From positions 7,439 through 71,438 of the forward strand of contig DBYD01000035.1 of NCBI GenBank assembly GCA_002309855.1: a DNA stretch of 64,000 nucleotides, written 5' to 3'. Every line of letters begins with the position of its first letter. The stretch's first letter is position 1. This DNA is from Bacteroidales bacterium UBA1195. Its GTDB lineage: Bacteria; Bacteroidota; Bacteroidia; Bacteroidales; WCHB1-69. This document shows, one piece after another, positions 33,462 through 42,662 of this stretch. The translations under genes and the position numbers were made by a program. The notes below the pieces were generated by a model. It made no database searches, was not told where the DNA came from, and worked only from the letters and a program-made list of their open reading frames with translations.

Positions 33462-36368
33462 TCAGTACTTGACAATATCCTTGAATTTCAGCTTGACGAC
33501 TTTTCCGTATTGCTGCAACTCTTTCAGGTCGATTTTTTTCGCATTCCCCGAAATTCCGATTACCTGAGTCCGGTTTTTGATATATTTAGCATGGAATGCG
33601 CGAAGGTCATCGTAGTTAATGTTCCTGATCTGCGCGGTGGTCTCCGGACGCGGGTCGCTCTCAAAATGCCGGATCTCCTTCCAGTAGCAGACCTGATCCG
33701 GAATTCTGCGGAAGCCGATATAGTTGCTGTTTCTGGTGGAGATTATGTACTGCTGCACCACCGGGAACTTTTCCGGACGTTCGGGAAAAGCGCGGACCAG
33801 CTCCATCATGGCATCCACACCTTCGTTTGTCTTGTCGCACTGGGTGCCGAGATAGCATCCCAAATAGGGATTGTACCGGTTAAGCACATCGTAGCTGAAA
33901 TAACCGTATGTGGAATACCCCAGGGAACGGAATTCACGGATTTCCTGGAAAACGACCGAGTTCATGCCGCCGCCGAAATATTCGTCAAACAGGATGGCCG
34001 CAGGAATGTCATTCAGGTCGAACTTGTCGCCATATTCAGTGACGAAGCGTATGTCGCTTTTCAAAAACGATTTGTTGGTAAGATAGTAAACCACATCGGT
34101 GTCATGCCTTGCGTGAGGACGGACACGCGGAGCCGTCCTTTCAGTACCGTTGCGTACCAGCCCCTTTTCCAGCAGAATGTCCCTAATCCGCTCCGGAGCG
34201 GTGTTCCCCACGAATGACACATAGCCATCGCGTTGGTACATCGGTTCAAGCAGGGAAACCAGCTCCTCCCCGGTCAGTTTTTTCAGCTCTTTGATTGTGA
34301 GTTGTTCAAGAAACGGTGAATTTTCACCATGCTGCAGGTAGTAGTATAGGGCATAATTCCAAGAGAAATCTTCGTTCTTGGATGATTTCTTGTCGGCCTT
34401 GGTCTCTTCTATGATATTCTTCAACTGCTGCGCATCGTGCCTTGGATGCTGTAGTTTCAGAATTGCCAAAGAGAGGATGGTGTCTAAATTTTCCTCAAAA
34501 CCACTGATTTCCAAATAAATGTTATCATATTCGGTGTAGATGCCGAATTCACCACCAAACCTCTTGAGTTCAATCTCGAACTGGTGCAGGTCCATCTCAC
34601 CGGCACCAAGCATCTCCAGGTATCCGGCGGCGGTTTCCAGCCGCCTGTCGTCCGCCTCCCCATAATGGTAACAGATGGAGAGAGTGAAAATGTTGTTTTT
34701 CGGATTAGGTGAAGCATACAGGTTGCAGCCGGAGGTGACAGGCAATGTGGTAACCGCCTTGTCAAAATCAATCACCTGCGGCGTTATCTCATTGACGTGC
34801 CGCTCCCCGATCATCCGTGCAAATTCCGATTCCTCCCCCTGGTTCTGGACATCAAGGTGATCCCAGTCCGGCTTGACGGCAGAGTTTTTCTTCGGCAAAC
34901 CCATGGATGAGCGGATGGATGTACAACGGAGACTGTCGAAATAGCGGTTGGCCACCTCCATGATCTCCTCCCTTGTCATGTTTTGGAGCCGTTCGTTGTC
35001 CTGTTCCCATTCCTCGTAGCTGCTGCCCTCACAGATGAGCTGTTCCAGCAACATGGCGATGCCGTTCACACTTTCAACCTGTTCCAGCCGGTCCCGCAAG
35101 TTCTGCATCTTTATGCTTTCGAGCAGCCGGTCACTGAAAAGACCCTTCTTTACCGAATCGATGCAGTTCCAAATCATCTCCTCGGCTTCCGCGTGTTTCT
35201 GCCCGACAAGTTTGGGAATATAGAGGATCACATTGCTGCCGGCATCCTCCAACGAAAGGGGAATAAGATTAGCGGAGAGCAGTTTCCCACTGGTGGAGAG
35301 TTTGTCCATGCTGCCGTTGCCGCCAGAGAGAATTTCGCTCATCACCTCCAACGTCAGTTTGTCAGGATGATGGTTTGGAACGCCGGGGAAAAACATCAGC
35401 CCCGCTTTGATGGGAGTCTGCTTCACCTCCTTGACCACCCGGCTTTCAAATTTCGGGAGCTCATATTCCGCCTTGGGCTGTGGCTCCCCTTTCGGCAATG
35501 CGTTGAAACGCTCCCTTACCATCTGCAACGCCTCCTCCGTGTTGAAGTCCCCCACCAGCAACAGGGTCATGTTGGACGCCACGTAATATTTGTCATAGAA
35601 CACCTTCATCTGGGAAGGCTGCGGGTTTTTAAGATGTTCGTCCAGACCTATCACATCGCGGCTGTAGGGATGGCTGCCGAAGGATTCCCTGAAAATGTTG
35701 CGGGTGAACTCATACATCATGTCATTGGCGTAGAGGTTGCGCTCCTCATACACCGCCTCAAGTTCGCTCTGGAAAAGCCGGTACACCGGATTGCGGAAAC
35801 GCTCCACATATACATCCATCCAGTTTTCCAGCTGATTGCTGGGCAACGTGTTATAGTAGACGGTATAGTCATAGCTCGTACCCGCATTGAGGCCGGTACA
35901 GCCCATTTTCTGCAGGATTGCATCGGTCTCATTGGCGATGGCGAACTTGGAGGCCTCGATGTTGAGCCGGTTTATCTCCTTCTGCACGGCCTTGCGCCCC
36001 TCCTCATCCTTTGTCTCGCGCAACTTGTCGTACATCATGCTGATGCTGTCAAGGTAGATCTTCTCATTTGCCCAGTCGGTGGTGCCGATTCGGTCGGTAC
36101 CCTTGAACATCATGTGCTCGAAATAGTGGGCGACTCCGGTGTAGGCGGTGTCCTCGTTCTTGCTCCCGGCATGCACGATGACCGCCCCGAAAACCTTGGG
36201 AGCGGAATGCTCCTCGGCCATGACCACCTTCAGGCCGTTCTCCAGGTGAAAAGTCCGCACGTCCAACCGTTCCTGCGGTTGGGATGTTTTCATGACCTGC
36301 GCTGAGACGCCGGTGCACAGACCGATAGTGAGTGCGGCGGCGAGAAAGAGTGTTGCTGTTTTTTTCAT
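33462..36368 (-). CDS. M16-family zinc metallopeptidase (two-domain, secreted)
   Basis: The product is 968 residues with a signal peptide (MKKTATLFLAAALTIGLCTG, cleavage near VSAQ). The inverted zinc motif HxxEH is HYFEH at 81-85, and a distal Glu occurs ~75 residues later in LEAVYEERNLYAND. A second M16-like half (from ~520) lacks the zinc motif, as is usual in pitrilysin-type proteins where the two halves form a clam-shell around peptides. It is probably periplasmic or outer-membrane-associated and degrades peptides. It stands alone between miaA (convergent) and an ATPase gene. Confidence 0.92.
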   Translation of the reverse strand: MKKTATLFLAAALTIGLCTGVSAQVMKTSQPQERLDVRTFHLENGLKVVMAEEHSAPKVFGAVIVHAGSKNEDTAYTGVAHYFEHMMFKGTDRIGTTDWANEKIYLDSISMMYDKLRETKDEEGRKAVQKEINRLNIEASKFAIANETDAILQKMGCTGLNAGTSYDYTVYYNTLPSNQLENWMDVYVERFRNPVYRLFQSELEAVYEERNLYANDMMYEFTRNIFRESFGSHPYSRDVIGLDEHLKNPQPSQMKVFYDKYYVASNMTLLLVGDFNTEEALQMVRERFNALPKGEPQPKAEYELPKFESRVVKEVKQTPIKAGLMFFPGVPNHHPDKLTLEVMSEILSGGNGSMDKLSTSGKLLSANLIPLSLEDAGSNVILYIPKLVGQKHAEAEEMIWNCIDSVKKGLFSDRLLESIKMQNLRDRLEQVESVNGIAMLLEQLICEGSSYEEWEQDNERLQNMTREEIMEVANRYFDSLRCTSIRSSMGLPKKNSAVKPDWDHLDVQNQGEESEFARMIGERHVNEITPQVIDFDKAVTTLPVTSGCNLYASPNPKNNIFTLSICYHYGEADDRRLETAAGYLEMLGAGEMDLHQFEIELKRFGGEFGIYTEYDNIYLEISGFEENLDTILSLAILKLQHPRHDAQQLKNIIEETKADKKSSKNEDFSWNYALYYYLQHGENSPFLEQLTIKELKKLTGEELVSLLEPMYQRDGYVSFVGNTAPERIRDILLEKGLVRNGTERTAPRVRPHARHDTDVVYYLTNKSFLKSDIRFVTEYGDKFDLNDIPAAILFDEYFGGGMNSVVFQEIREFRSLGYSTYGYFSYDVLNRYNPYLGCYLGTQCDKTNEGVDAMMELVRAFPERPEKFPVVQQYIISTRNSNYIGFRRIPDQVCYWKEIRHFESDPRPETTAQIRNINYDDLRAFHAKYIKNRTQVIGISGNAKKIDLKELQQYGKVVKLKFKDIVKY

Positions 36369-36488
36369 CAGATTATTGATTAATTTAATTGATTATCTTT
36401 TTACCGTTACTAAAACGTTTCAGCCACCCGGAATATTACATGCCGCAGCGGAAAAATATTCACCCCTCCACGAGTTCCAGCATGAAGC

Positions 36489-37631
36489 TCATGAAAGCAT
36501 CCTTCTTTTTATCCACAAGCCGAAGAATCTGTCGCTGACACGGTAACGTTTGTTCTCCTCCACAACAAGCTCCTCTTCCAGCAATGTCTTAATGGCCGCC
36601 TGCACCGAACTGGCGGAAGCCAGCTTGTGCCTTTTGACAAAAGCTGCGGAGGTTATCTGCGAGGCCCAACCATCCGCGGCAATGGCATAAAGGAGGGTTT
36701 TCTGCCTCAAGGTCATCTTTGACAGATATTCCTTGTACATGCTTTCATTGCTATCAAGGACAGCCTGCAACGAGTCCATAACCGTCTCCATGCCGCAAGC
36801 CTCGCCCGGCGCAGTATTGGAAAAAGCCCCGTTCATAGTTTTTTGGACATAATAGGTGTGCCCCTCAAACATGTCATACACCGTTCCCGCCACTTCAGCC
36901 TCAATTTTACGATTCTTTTCTGAGAATTTTTCGCAGATGAACTCAATATATTGCTCACGCGGGATGGCCGCCAGATCCATATTGTCGGCACTTTTATAGA
37001 ACGGACGGCTATGGCTGTCAAACATCAGCCCAAGCATGTGCTTTTCACTGCCTGCAAAAATAAAATGGCAGTTGCCTGACCTTTGCATGTGTCCCCTCAG
37101 CAACGCCTCAATGTTTTTTTCCGGATACCTGCCTATCTGCTGGAACTCGTCAATGGCCAGAATACATGGACGGTCTGCCTGCTGCAGATAGCGGAAAATC
37201 TCCTCCAGCGTGTATTCCGGCTGTTCAATGTCCCCCAAACCGACACTGAAGGTTGGTGTACCTGAAACAGCATCAAATCCAAAACTGCCGTTGAGACTCC
37301 GCAAGGCCTTCAAAAACAGCCGGGTCATTTTTTTCCCGCGCGGCATTATCTGCTCATAAACCGCACGGCCCAATTCATGAACCAGCTCCTGCAGACATGT
37401 GGTATGCAGTATGTCAATAAAAAAGGTGTAATATTTCCTTTCCAGCTCAGGTTTGTCGAAACAGTATTGTATCAAACCCGTCTTTCCCATGCGGCGGTCC
37501 GATTTCAGCACCACATTGTTCCCGTTAAGCAGGAGTTTCACCAATCTTTCAGATTCCGCCTTGCGGTCACAGAAATATTCAGGGTCTATACGACCCGTCA
37601 CCACAAAAGGATTATTCTCGTTTTTAACCAT
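36489..37631 (-). CDS. Solo P-loop ATPase (archaeal-ATPase-like) with C-terminal winged helix
   Basis: The product is 380 residues. The P-loop is degenerate but recognisable (KSDRRMGKTGLI, residues ~43-54), Walker B is CILAIDEFQQIG and sensor 1 is FIFAGSEKHML. The last ~80 residues (TLRQKTLLYAIA to RYRVSDRFFGLWIKR) form a winged-helix domain. These STAND-like/MNS-clade ATPases are common as isolated genes in Bacteroidota; their role is poorly defined. The promoter region is full of inverted repeats (separate entry), which suggests autoregulation. Other solo ATPases in this window are at 60691 and 63624. Confidence 0.85.
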   Translation of the reverse strand: MVKNENNPFVVTGRIDPEYFCDRKAESERLVKLLLNGNNVVLKSDRRMGKTGLIQYCFDKPELERKYYTFFIDILHTTCLQELVHELGRAVYEQIMPRGKKMTRLFLKALRSLNGSFGFDAVSGTPTFSVGLGDIEQPEYTLEEIFRYLQQADRPCILAIDEFQQIGRYPEKNIEALLRGHMQRSGNCHFIFAGSEKHMLGLMFDSHSRPFYKSADNMDLAAIPREQYIEFICEKFSEKNRKIEAEVAGTVYDMFEGHTYYVQKTMNGAFSNTAPGEACGMETVMDSLQAVLDSNESMYKEYLSKMTLRQKTLLYAIAADGWASQITSAAFVKRHKLASASSVQAAIKTLLEEELVVEENKRYRVSDRFFGLWIKRRMLS

Positions 37632-37685
37632 TTAAATTAAATTTTAATAGTTATTCCAAAAACATTCGCCATGTTTTTTCCGTTT

Positions 37686-37757
37686 TGCAAAGATACAAAA
37701 TTTTCCATAAATTATGCAAAATAAATTATGCAATTTCAATAATTCAAATTGCATAAT
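37686..37757 (-). promoter_or_regulatory. Promoter with dyad operators for the solo ATPase at 36489
   Basis: On the minus strand 37686-37694 reads TATCTTTGC, a good -7 box, with TTTG about 21 bases upstream. Overlapping and upstream lies a 12-bp inverted repeat, ATTATGCAATTT (37725-37736) against AAATTGCATAAT (37746-37757), with a 9-base spacer. A further half-site ATTATGCAAA lies at 37711-37720, between the dyad and the -7 box. The layout is that of a repressor or autoregulator site. Further out, GCGCAATATTTT is repeated in tandem near 37818-37840. Confidence 0.6.
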
Positions 37758-37879
37758 GGCATATATCATTATTTATCAATAATATATAATACGAATGCGG
37801 ACTTAAAAATCAATTCTGCGCAATATTTTGCGCAATATTTTGCAAAAATTGCACAACAAACTGTACAATTTGTCCAGAT

Positions 37880-40096
37880 TCACCCCTCCCCGAGCTCCAG
37901 CTGGTTCTTCACGAGGCTGTAGTAGGCGCCGCGGAGGGCGGTGAGCTCCTCGTGGGTGCCGCGCTCAACGATGCGGCCGTTGTCAAGCACCACAATCTGG
38001 TCGGCGTGGCGGACGGTGCTAAGCCGGTGCGCCACAATCACCACGGTGCGCCCCTTGTAGAACCGCTGCAGGTTCTCCATGATGATGCGCTCGTTGTTGG
38101 CGTCCAAAGCGTTGGTGGCCTCGTCGAAAAAGAGGTAGTCGGGATTCTTATAGACAGCGCGGGCGATGAGGATGCGCTGCCGCTGCCCCTGGCTGATGCC
38201 CTTCCCCTCCTGCCCTATCTTGGTGTTGAAGCCGGTCGGCAGCGACTCAACCATCTGGCGGATGTTCGCCACATCCGCCGCAAAAAGCAGACGCTGCGTG
38301 TCTATCCGCTCCTCGCCGACCGCAATGTTCCGCGCGATGGTGTCGGAGAAGATGAAGCCCTCCTGCATCACGCTGCCGCAGCGTTCGCGCCAGTAGTGGC
38401 GGCTTACCGCCTCCAGCGGGGTCGCGCCCACACGGATGTCACCGCCGGTCGGGGGATAGAAGCCCAAAAGCAGTTTTACAAGCGTGGTCTTGCCGCTGCC
38501 GCTGCCGCCCACGATGGCGGTCACCTTGCCGGAGGGAATATCCAGATCAATATCCTGCAGCACATCCGCGCCCAAGGTGTCGTAACGGAAACGGAGGCTG
38601 CTCACATGCAGCGACGGCAGTGCGCCGCCGGCCTCCACCGGAAGCTGCCGCAGCTTGCCCTCCTCGTCCTCCTCCTCATCCTTGCGGTTGTGGATCTCGC
38701 CCAAACGCTCAAGGCTTATCTTCGCATCCTGCGCCGACTGCACGAATCCGATCATCTGGTTCACGGGCGAGTTGAGCTGCCCGATTATGTACTGCACCGC
38801 CGTCATCATGCCGAGGGTCATGTCGCCGCGGATGACCGCCGCCGCCGAAACGAACGAAATGAGGATGTTCTTCGTCTCGTTGATGAAAAAGGCTCCGCTC
38901 TGCTGGTACTGGCTCAACGCCAAGCCCTTTATGCTCACGCGGAAGAGCCGCGCCTGTATGTTCTCCCATTCCCAGCGCTTCTGCCGCTCGCAGTTGTTCA
39001 GTTTTATCTCCTGCATACCGGTAATCAGCTGGTACAGGTTGCTCTGCTCCGCCGAAGCCTGCGCGAACCGTTTGTAGTCCAACTCCTTCCTCTTTTTCAA
39101 AAAGAGCGTTATCCAAAAGACATACAGCAGGCTGGCTATCAGAAAGACAATGAACAGCTTCAGGCTATATACCGCCAGCACAACGCTGAAGACAATCAGG
39201 CTCACAAAGGAGAAGAGCGTGTTGAGCGTGGTTGAGGTCAGAAATGCCTCGATGCGGCTGTGGTCGCCGATGCGCTGCATGAGGTCGCCGATCATCTTGG
39301 TGTCGAAAAAGCCGATGGGCAGCTTCATCAGCTTGATGAGGAAGTCGGAGATGATGGAGATGTTGATGCGCGTGCTGATGTGCAGCAGTATCCACGAGCG
39401 GATGAACTCCACTGAGGTCTGCGCCACGTAGAGGGTCAGCTGCGCGATGAGTATCACCGTCACGAAGCGCAGGTTGCTGTTGCCGATGCCGTAGTCAACG
39501 ATGCTCTGCGAGAGGAAAGGGAATATCAGCTGCAGCAGCGTGCCGAGCAGCATCCCGAGAAAGAGCTGGGTGATGAGTTTTTTATATGGTTTCAGATATT
39601 TCAGCACAAAGCGCAGGCGGGTCTTGTCCGGCTTTTCGCCCTCGGCGTTGTAGAAGTCGGGGGTCGGTTCCAGCAGCAGTGCGATGCCCTCCTGCTCCCT
39701 GTTGTTCTGCGTGGAGCACCACGATGAGGCAAACTCCTCCGCAGTATAGCGGATGCGCCCGCCAATCGGGTCGGCCACGCATACTGTGGTGCCGCGACGG
39801 CGTTTTTCAATCGCATACACCACCACAAAGTGATTCTGCCGCCAATGCACGATGCAGGGCAGCGGCGCCTCACACAGTTTTTCAAAACTTATGCGCACTC
39901 CGAGGCTCTTGAAGCCGATACTCTCCGCCGCCGCGCTGATTCCGAGCAGGCTCACCCCCTCGCGGCTGTAGCTGCTGCGCTGCCGCAACGTCTCCAAATT
40001 GTAATGGCGGCCGTAGTGCGCCGCAACCATCCGCAGGCAGGTCGGCCCGCAATCCATCGCATCCAACTGCGTAAACAAAGGGAATTTTTTTTTCAT
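37880..40096 (-). CDS. Peptidase-containing ABC transporter (C39, bacteriocin-type exporter)
   Basis: This 738-residue fusion removes a leader and exports the peptide. It has an N-terminal C39 cysteine peptidase with Cys 16 (MDCGPTCLRM), His 89 (HWRQNHFVVVY) and Asp 109 (VADPIGG). A six-helix transmembrane domain (~165-450) and a nucleotide-binding domain follow, the latter with Walker A GGSGSGKTT, signature ISQGQRQR and Walker B FFDEATNALD. All catalytic residues are present, so it should process double-Gly-type leaders. It follows the HlyD gene with a 3-base gap. No obvious precursor peptide gene lies next to it. Confidence 0.95.
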   Translation of the reverse strand: MKKKFPLFTQLDAMDCGPTCLRMVAAHYGRHYNLETLRQRSSYSREGVSLLGISAAAESIGFKSLGVRISFEKLCEAPLPCIVHWRQNHFVVVYAIEKRRRGTTVCVADPIGGRIRYTAEEFASSWCSTQNNREQEGIALLLEPTPDFYNAEGEKPDKTRLRFVLKYLKPYKKLITQLFLGMLLGTLLQLIFPFLSQSIVDYGIGNSNLRFVTVILIAQLTLYVAQTSVEFIRSWILLHISTRINISIISDFLIKLMKLPIGFFDTKMIGDLMQRIGDHSRIEAFLTSTTLNTLFSFVSLIVFSVVLAVYSLKLFIVFLIASLLYVFWITLFLKKRKELDYKRFAQASAEQSNLYQLITGMQEIKLNNCERQKRWEWENIQARLFRVSIKGLALSQYQQSGAFFINETKNILISFVSAAAVIRGDMTLGMMTAVQYIIGQLNSPVNQMIGFVQSAQDAKISLERLGEIHNRKDEEEDEEGKLRQLPVEAGGALPSLHVSSLRFRYDTLGADVLQDIDLDIPSGKVTAIVGGSGSGKTTLVKLLLGFYPPTGGDIRVGATPLEAVSRHYWRERCGSVMQEGFIFSDTIARNIAVGEERIDTQRLLFAADVANIRQMVESLPTGFNTKIGQEGKGISQGQRQRILIARAVYKNPDYLFFDEATNALDANNERIIMENLQRFYKGRTVVIVAHRLSTVRHADQIVVLDNGRIVERGTHEELTALRGAYYSLVKNQLELGEG

Positions 40097-40099
40097 TTT

Positions 40100-41425
40100 T
40101 TATCGGTACAATATAGCCTTTATCGGATTCAAAAATCTGTCTATCAACCGTAAATCGTCCGTAATCACCTCCGCCGTGCCGGTCATCTCCTGCGTGAAAT
40201 CCAGCTGTTTGTGGTATGTGGTCTCTAACCGCTGCGGAAAATCCACCTCAAGCAGGAATGCGCGTCCGCCCTCCGGCAGCTGCACCGGCACCAATGATAT
40301 ATGCCGTATGGCAACCTTCACCATGCCGTATTCCATGTAGGGGTAGCCGTCAAACTTGATGTTGGCGGTCTGACCCACCTTAACCTTGCCAGCACCTTGC
40401 GGCGGAAGCAATATCTTCCCGATGATGCGTGCCTGCCGCTCCGGCACAACCGTTGCCACCACCTCACCTGCGGTCACGTTCTGGTTGCGCTGCCAGTAGG
40501 TGGTGAAGGCCACCCTGCCTTCGCACGGCGCCTTGAGCAGGTAGGTCTGCTCCCACGCCTCCATTTCGGCCAGCAGCCCGTCACGCGCCCCCTCCAAAGC
40601 AAGGTTTAGGCTGTTTTCCTGGTCGTTGCGCTGCTGCTCCAGGTCGAAGAGGCTCTGCTCCAGCTGCAGCAGGCTCATACGACGGTTGTCGCAGGTGGCG
40701 CAGGCCGATTCATACTCCTGCCGCTGCTGAAGGTAGCGGCTCCGGCTGTTCTCATATTCCGATTTCGAGGTCAGCCCCTTGGCGTGGAGGCCGGAGTCCA
40801 TCGCAAAGAGGGTGTGGGCGATTTCGAGCTGCTGGCGCTGGGTGTTCCGCTGACGCTCGCTGTTCCTGAGCAGCAGACGTCCGGCGGCAATCTCCTTACC
40901 GATGGCCTTGGCCTTCTGCCGGTGGTAGTCGGTGCGGATAAAGTAGTCGTAGTCCTCACGCGCCTTGAGGTAGGCGAAGTAGGCGGACTGGATGCCGCCA
41001 AGCTGTAGCAGCGTGTCGCGGGAGGCTTCGGAGATGTGATGCCGCAGCCATTGCACGTCCTGCCACCGCGCCGGGTTCTCCAGCACGGCGATGGGCGCAC
41101 CCTCCGTCACAATTTCACCCTCAGTGACGAAAAGCGTGTCGATTTTGCCGCTGCTACGCGCCGCCACACCTGCAGGCAGGTGCTCCGTTGTCACCGTCAC
41201 AGGTGCCTGCAGCACGTCCGGATATTTGATGAAGCAGCTGCCGGCGAACAGCCCCGCAACCACAACAAATATTACGGTGATGCCCCAGCGCACGATCCTC
41301 CTCGGCGGCCTGCCGAGGATTTCACGGACCTCCTCACTGCGGAGGGAAAGGTTCGCATCGTCCTGAAACATTTCCGCATTCTCCGCTCCCTGAGCGGATT
41401 CCATGTCAGACCTCACGTTATCCAT
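40100..41425 (-). CDS. HlyD-family periplasmic adaptor protein
   Basis: The product is 441 residues. A single membrane anchor (~45-68, VRWGITVIFVVVAGLFAGSC) is followed by a lipoyl-like half (ARSSGKIDTLFVTEGEIV), a long α-hairpin coiled coil (~150-290), the second lipoyl half (LKAPCEGRVAF) and a β-barrel domain. It bridges the C39 ABC exporter encoded 3 bases downstream to an outer-membrane channel; a TolC-family gene lies at 45398. A -7 box lies ~50 bases upstream. Together the two genes make a type I secretion inner-membrane complex for peptides. Confidence 0.92.
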   Translation of the reverse strand: MDNVRSDMESAQGAENAEMFQDDANLSLRSEEVREILGRPPRRIVRWGITVIFVVVAGLFAGSCFIKYPDVLQAPVTVTTEHLPAGVAARSSGKIDTLFVTEGEIVTEGAPIAVLENPARWQDVQWLRHHISEASRDTLLQLGGIQSAYFAYLKAREDYDYFIRTDYHRQKAKAIGKEIAAGRLLLRNSERQRNTQRQQLEIAHTLFAMDSGLHAKGLTSKSEYENSRSRYLQQRQEYESACATCDNRRMSLLQLEQSLFDLEQQRNDQENSLNLALEGARDGLLAEMEAWEQTYLLKAPCEGRVAFTTYWQRNQNVTAGEVVATVVPERQARIIGKILLPPQGAGKVKVGQTANIKFDGYPYMEYGMVKVAIRHISLVPVQLPEGGRAFLLEVDFPQRLETTYHKQLDFTQEMTGTAEVITDDLRLIDRFLNPIKAILYR

Positions 41426-41476
41426 GATTTATTTTTTTACATTTTTTACCATTTTCGCAAGCCTCTGCCTGCGGCT

Positions 41477-41485
41477 GCAAAAGTA
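41477..41485 (-). promoter_or_regulatory. -7 box for the HlyD/C39 exporter operon
   Basis: The minus strand reads TACTTTTGC, a TAnnTTTGC match, 52 bases before the HlyD start at 41425. Confidence 0.55.
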
Positions 41486-41619
41486 GTAAAAATTGGGATG
41501 CGAAACAACAGCACGCGGCATTATTTTCAATCTTTGCAGAATCCGCACCGGCAGAAATGCCAAATTTTGCGATTTTGAGCATTTTTGGCGAAAAAAATTT
41601 TGCGAATCCAAAAAATGGC

Positions 41620-41628
41620 TACTTTTGC
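41620..41628 (+). promoter_or_regulatory. -7 box for the glutaminyl-cyclase-like gene
   Basis: TACTTTTGC lies 17 bases before the ATG at 41646, with TTTG at 41599-41602 as a possible -33 element (17-base spacer, slightly short). The untranslated leader would be very short. Confidence 0.5.
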
Positions 41629-41645
41629 ATCCAAAATCTGATAAC

Positions 41646-42641
41646 ATGAAGCATAATTGCAAAAAACTATCCATCATTATCGCATGCGGCCTGCTCTGCA
41701 TGGCCGGATGCCAGCGCTCCCGGCAGGAGAGCCAGCCTGCGGAAACATCCACCAAACCGGTGGAGCGTCCCTCCTTTGACGCCGATTCGGCATACGCCTA
41801 TGTCGCGGCCCAGTGCGGTTTCGGCCCGAGAGTGCCCAACACTGAGGCGCACCGCCGTTGCAGCCGGTACATCATTGAAACTTTACGCAGCTTCTGCGAC
41901 ACGGTATATGTGCAGGAATTCTCTGTACGCGCATACGACGGCACAATACTGAAGGGAAAAAACATCATCGGCAGCTTCAACCCGCAGTCGGACAAGCGCC
42001 TGTTCGCCGCCGCCCATTGGGACTCCCGCCCCTACGCCGACCACGACCCCAATCCGGCAAACCACCGCACCCCGATTGACGGCGCCAACGACGGCGCGAG
42101 CGGTATCGGCGTGCTGATGGAGAGTGCCCGCCAGCTTTCCCTAAACCGTCCGCAGAACGGCATCGACCTCATCTGCTTCGATGTGGAGGATTACGGAGCA
42201 CCGCAGGATGAAGAATCAGGCATCCAGGACGACTGGTGCCTCGGCTCGCAATACTGGTCACAGCATCCGCACATTCCAGGCTACCGCGCCCGTTTCGGCG
42301 TGCTGCTTGACATGGTCGGGGGAGAGAACGCGGTCTTCTGCAAGGAGGGGACCTCCGACTATTATGCCCGCGACATCATGGAGCGGGTATGGAACGCGGC
42401 GGCGCAATTGGGCTACGCCCCTGTTTTCAGCCGCAAAGTTACCGCCCCCATCATCGACGACCATCTTTACATTAACAAGATGACACGCATCCCGGTGATT
42501 GACATAATCGAATATCACGATGGGAGCGGCACGGGATTCAACCCGAAATGGCACACGCTTGAGGACAATCTCCAGAACATCGACCGCAACACCCTGCAGA
42601 AGGTGGGCGAAGTGCTGCTGCACACCCTGCGCAACGAATAG
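41646..42641 (+). CDS. M28-family lipoprotein, glutaminyl-peptide cyclotransferase-like
   Basis: The ATG at 41646 (MKHNCKKLSIIIACGLLCMA) gives a lipoprotein signal with Cys 22 as the lipidation site; longer starts run through the promoter. The 331 residues match the Bacteroidetes zinc glutaminyl cyclase/M28 fold: AAHWDSRPYADHDP, IDGANDGASG (metal Asp), CFDVEDYG, LDMVGGENAVF and the last metal His in IIEYHDG. Such enzymes form N-terminal pyroglutamate on exported proteins. It faces the periplasm or cell surface. It is divergent from the exporter genes and convergent with a barrel protein. Confidence 0.9.
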   Translation: MKHNCKKLSIIIACGLLCMAGCQRSRQESQPAETSTKPVERPSFDADSAYAYVAAQCGFGPRVPNTEAHRRCSRYIIETLRSFCDTVYVQEFSVRAYDGTILKGKNIIGSFNPQSDKRLFAAAHWDSRPYADHDPNPANHRTPIDGANDGASGIGVLMESARQLSLNRPQNGIDLICFDVEDYGAPQDEESGIQDDWCLGSQYWSQHPHIPGYRARFGVLLDMVGGENAVFCKEGTSDYYARDIMERVWNAAAQLGYAPVFSRKVTAPIIDDHLYINKMTRIPVIDIIEYHDGSGTGFNPKWHTLEDNLQNIDRNTLQKVGEVLLHTLRNE

Positions 42642-42662
42642 GGAATTATCATTATTTCCTTT

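Noticed and set aside
33333..36305. Two long plus-strand frames opposite the M16 peptidase
   Set aside because: They are shadows of the peptidase gene; the minus-strand signal peptide, zinc motif and length all fit the real gene.
37952..39235. 427-codon plus-strand frame opposite the C39 ABC transporter
   Set aside because: His, Arg and Val-rich translation without domains; the opposite strand has all ABC and peptidase motifs.
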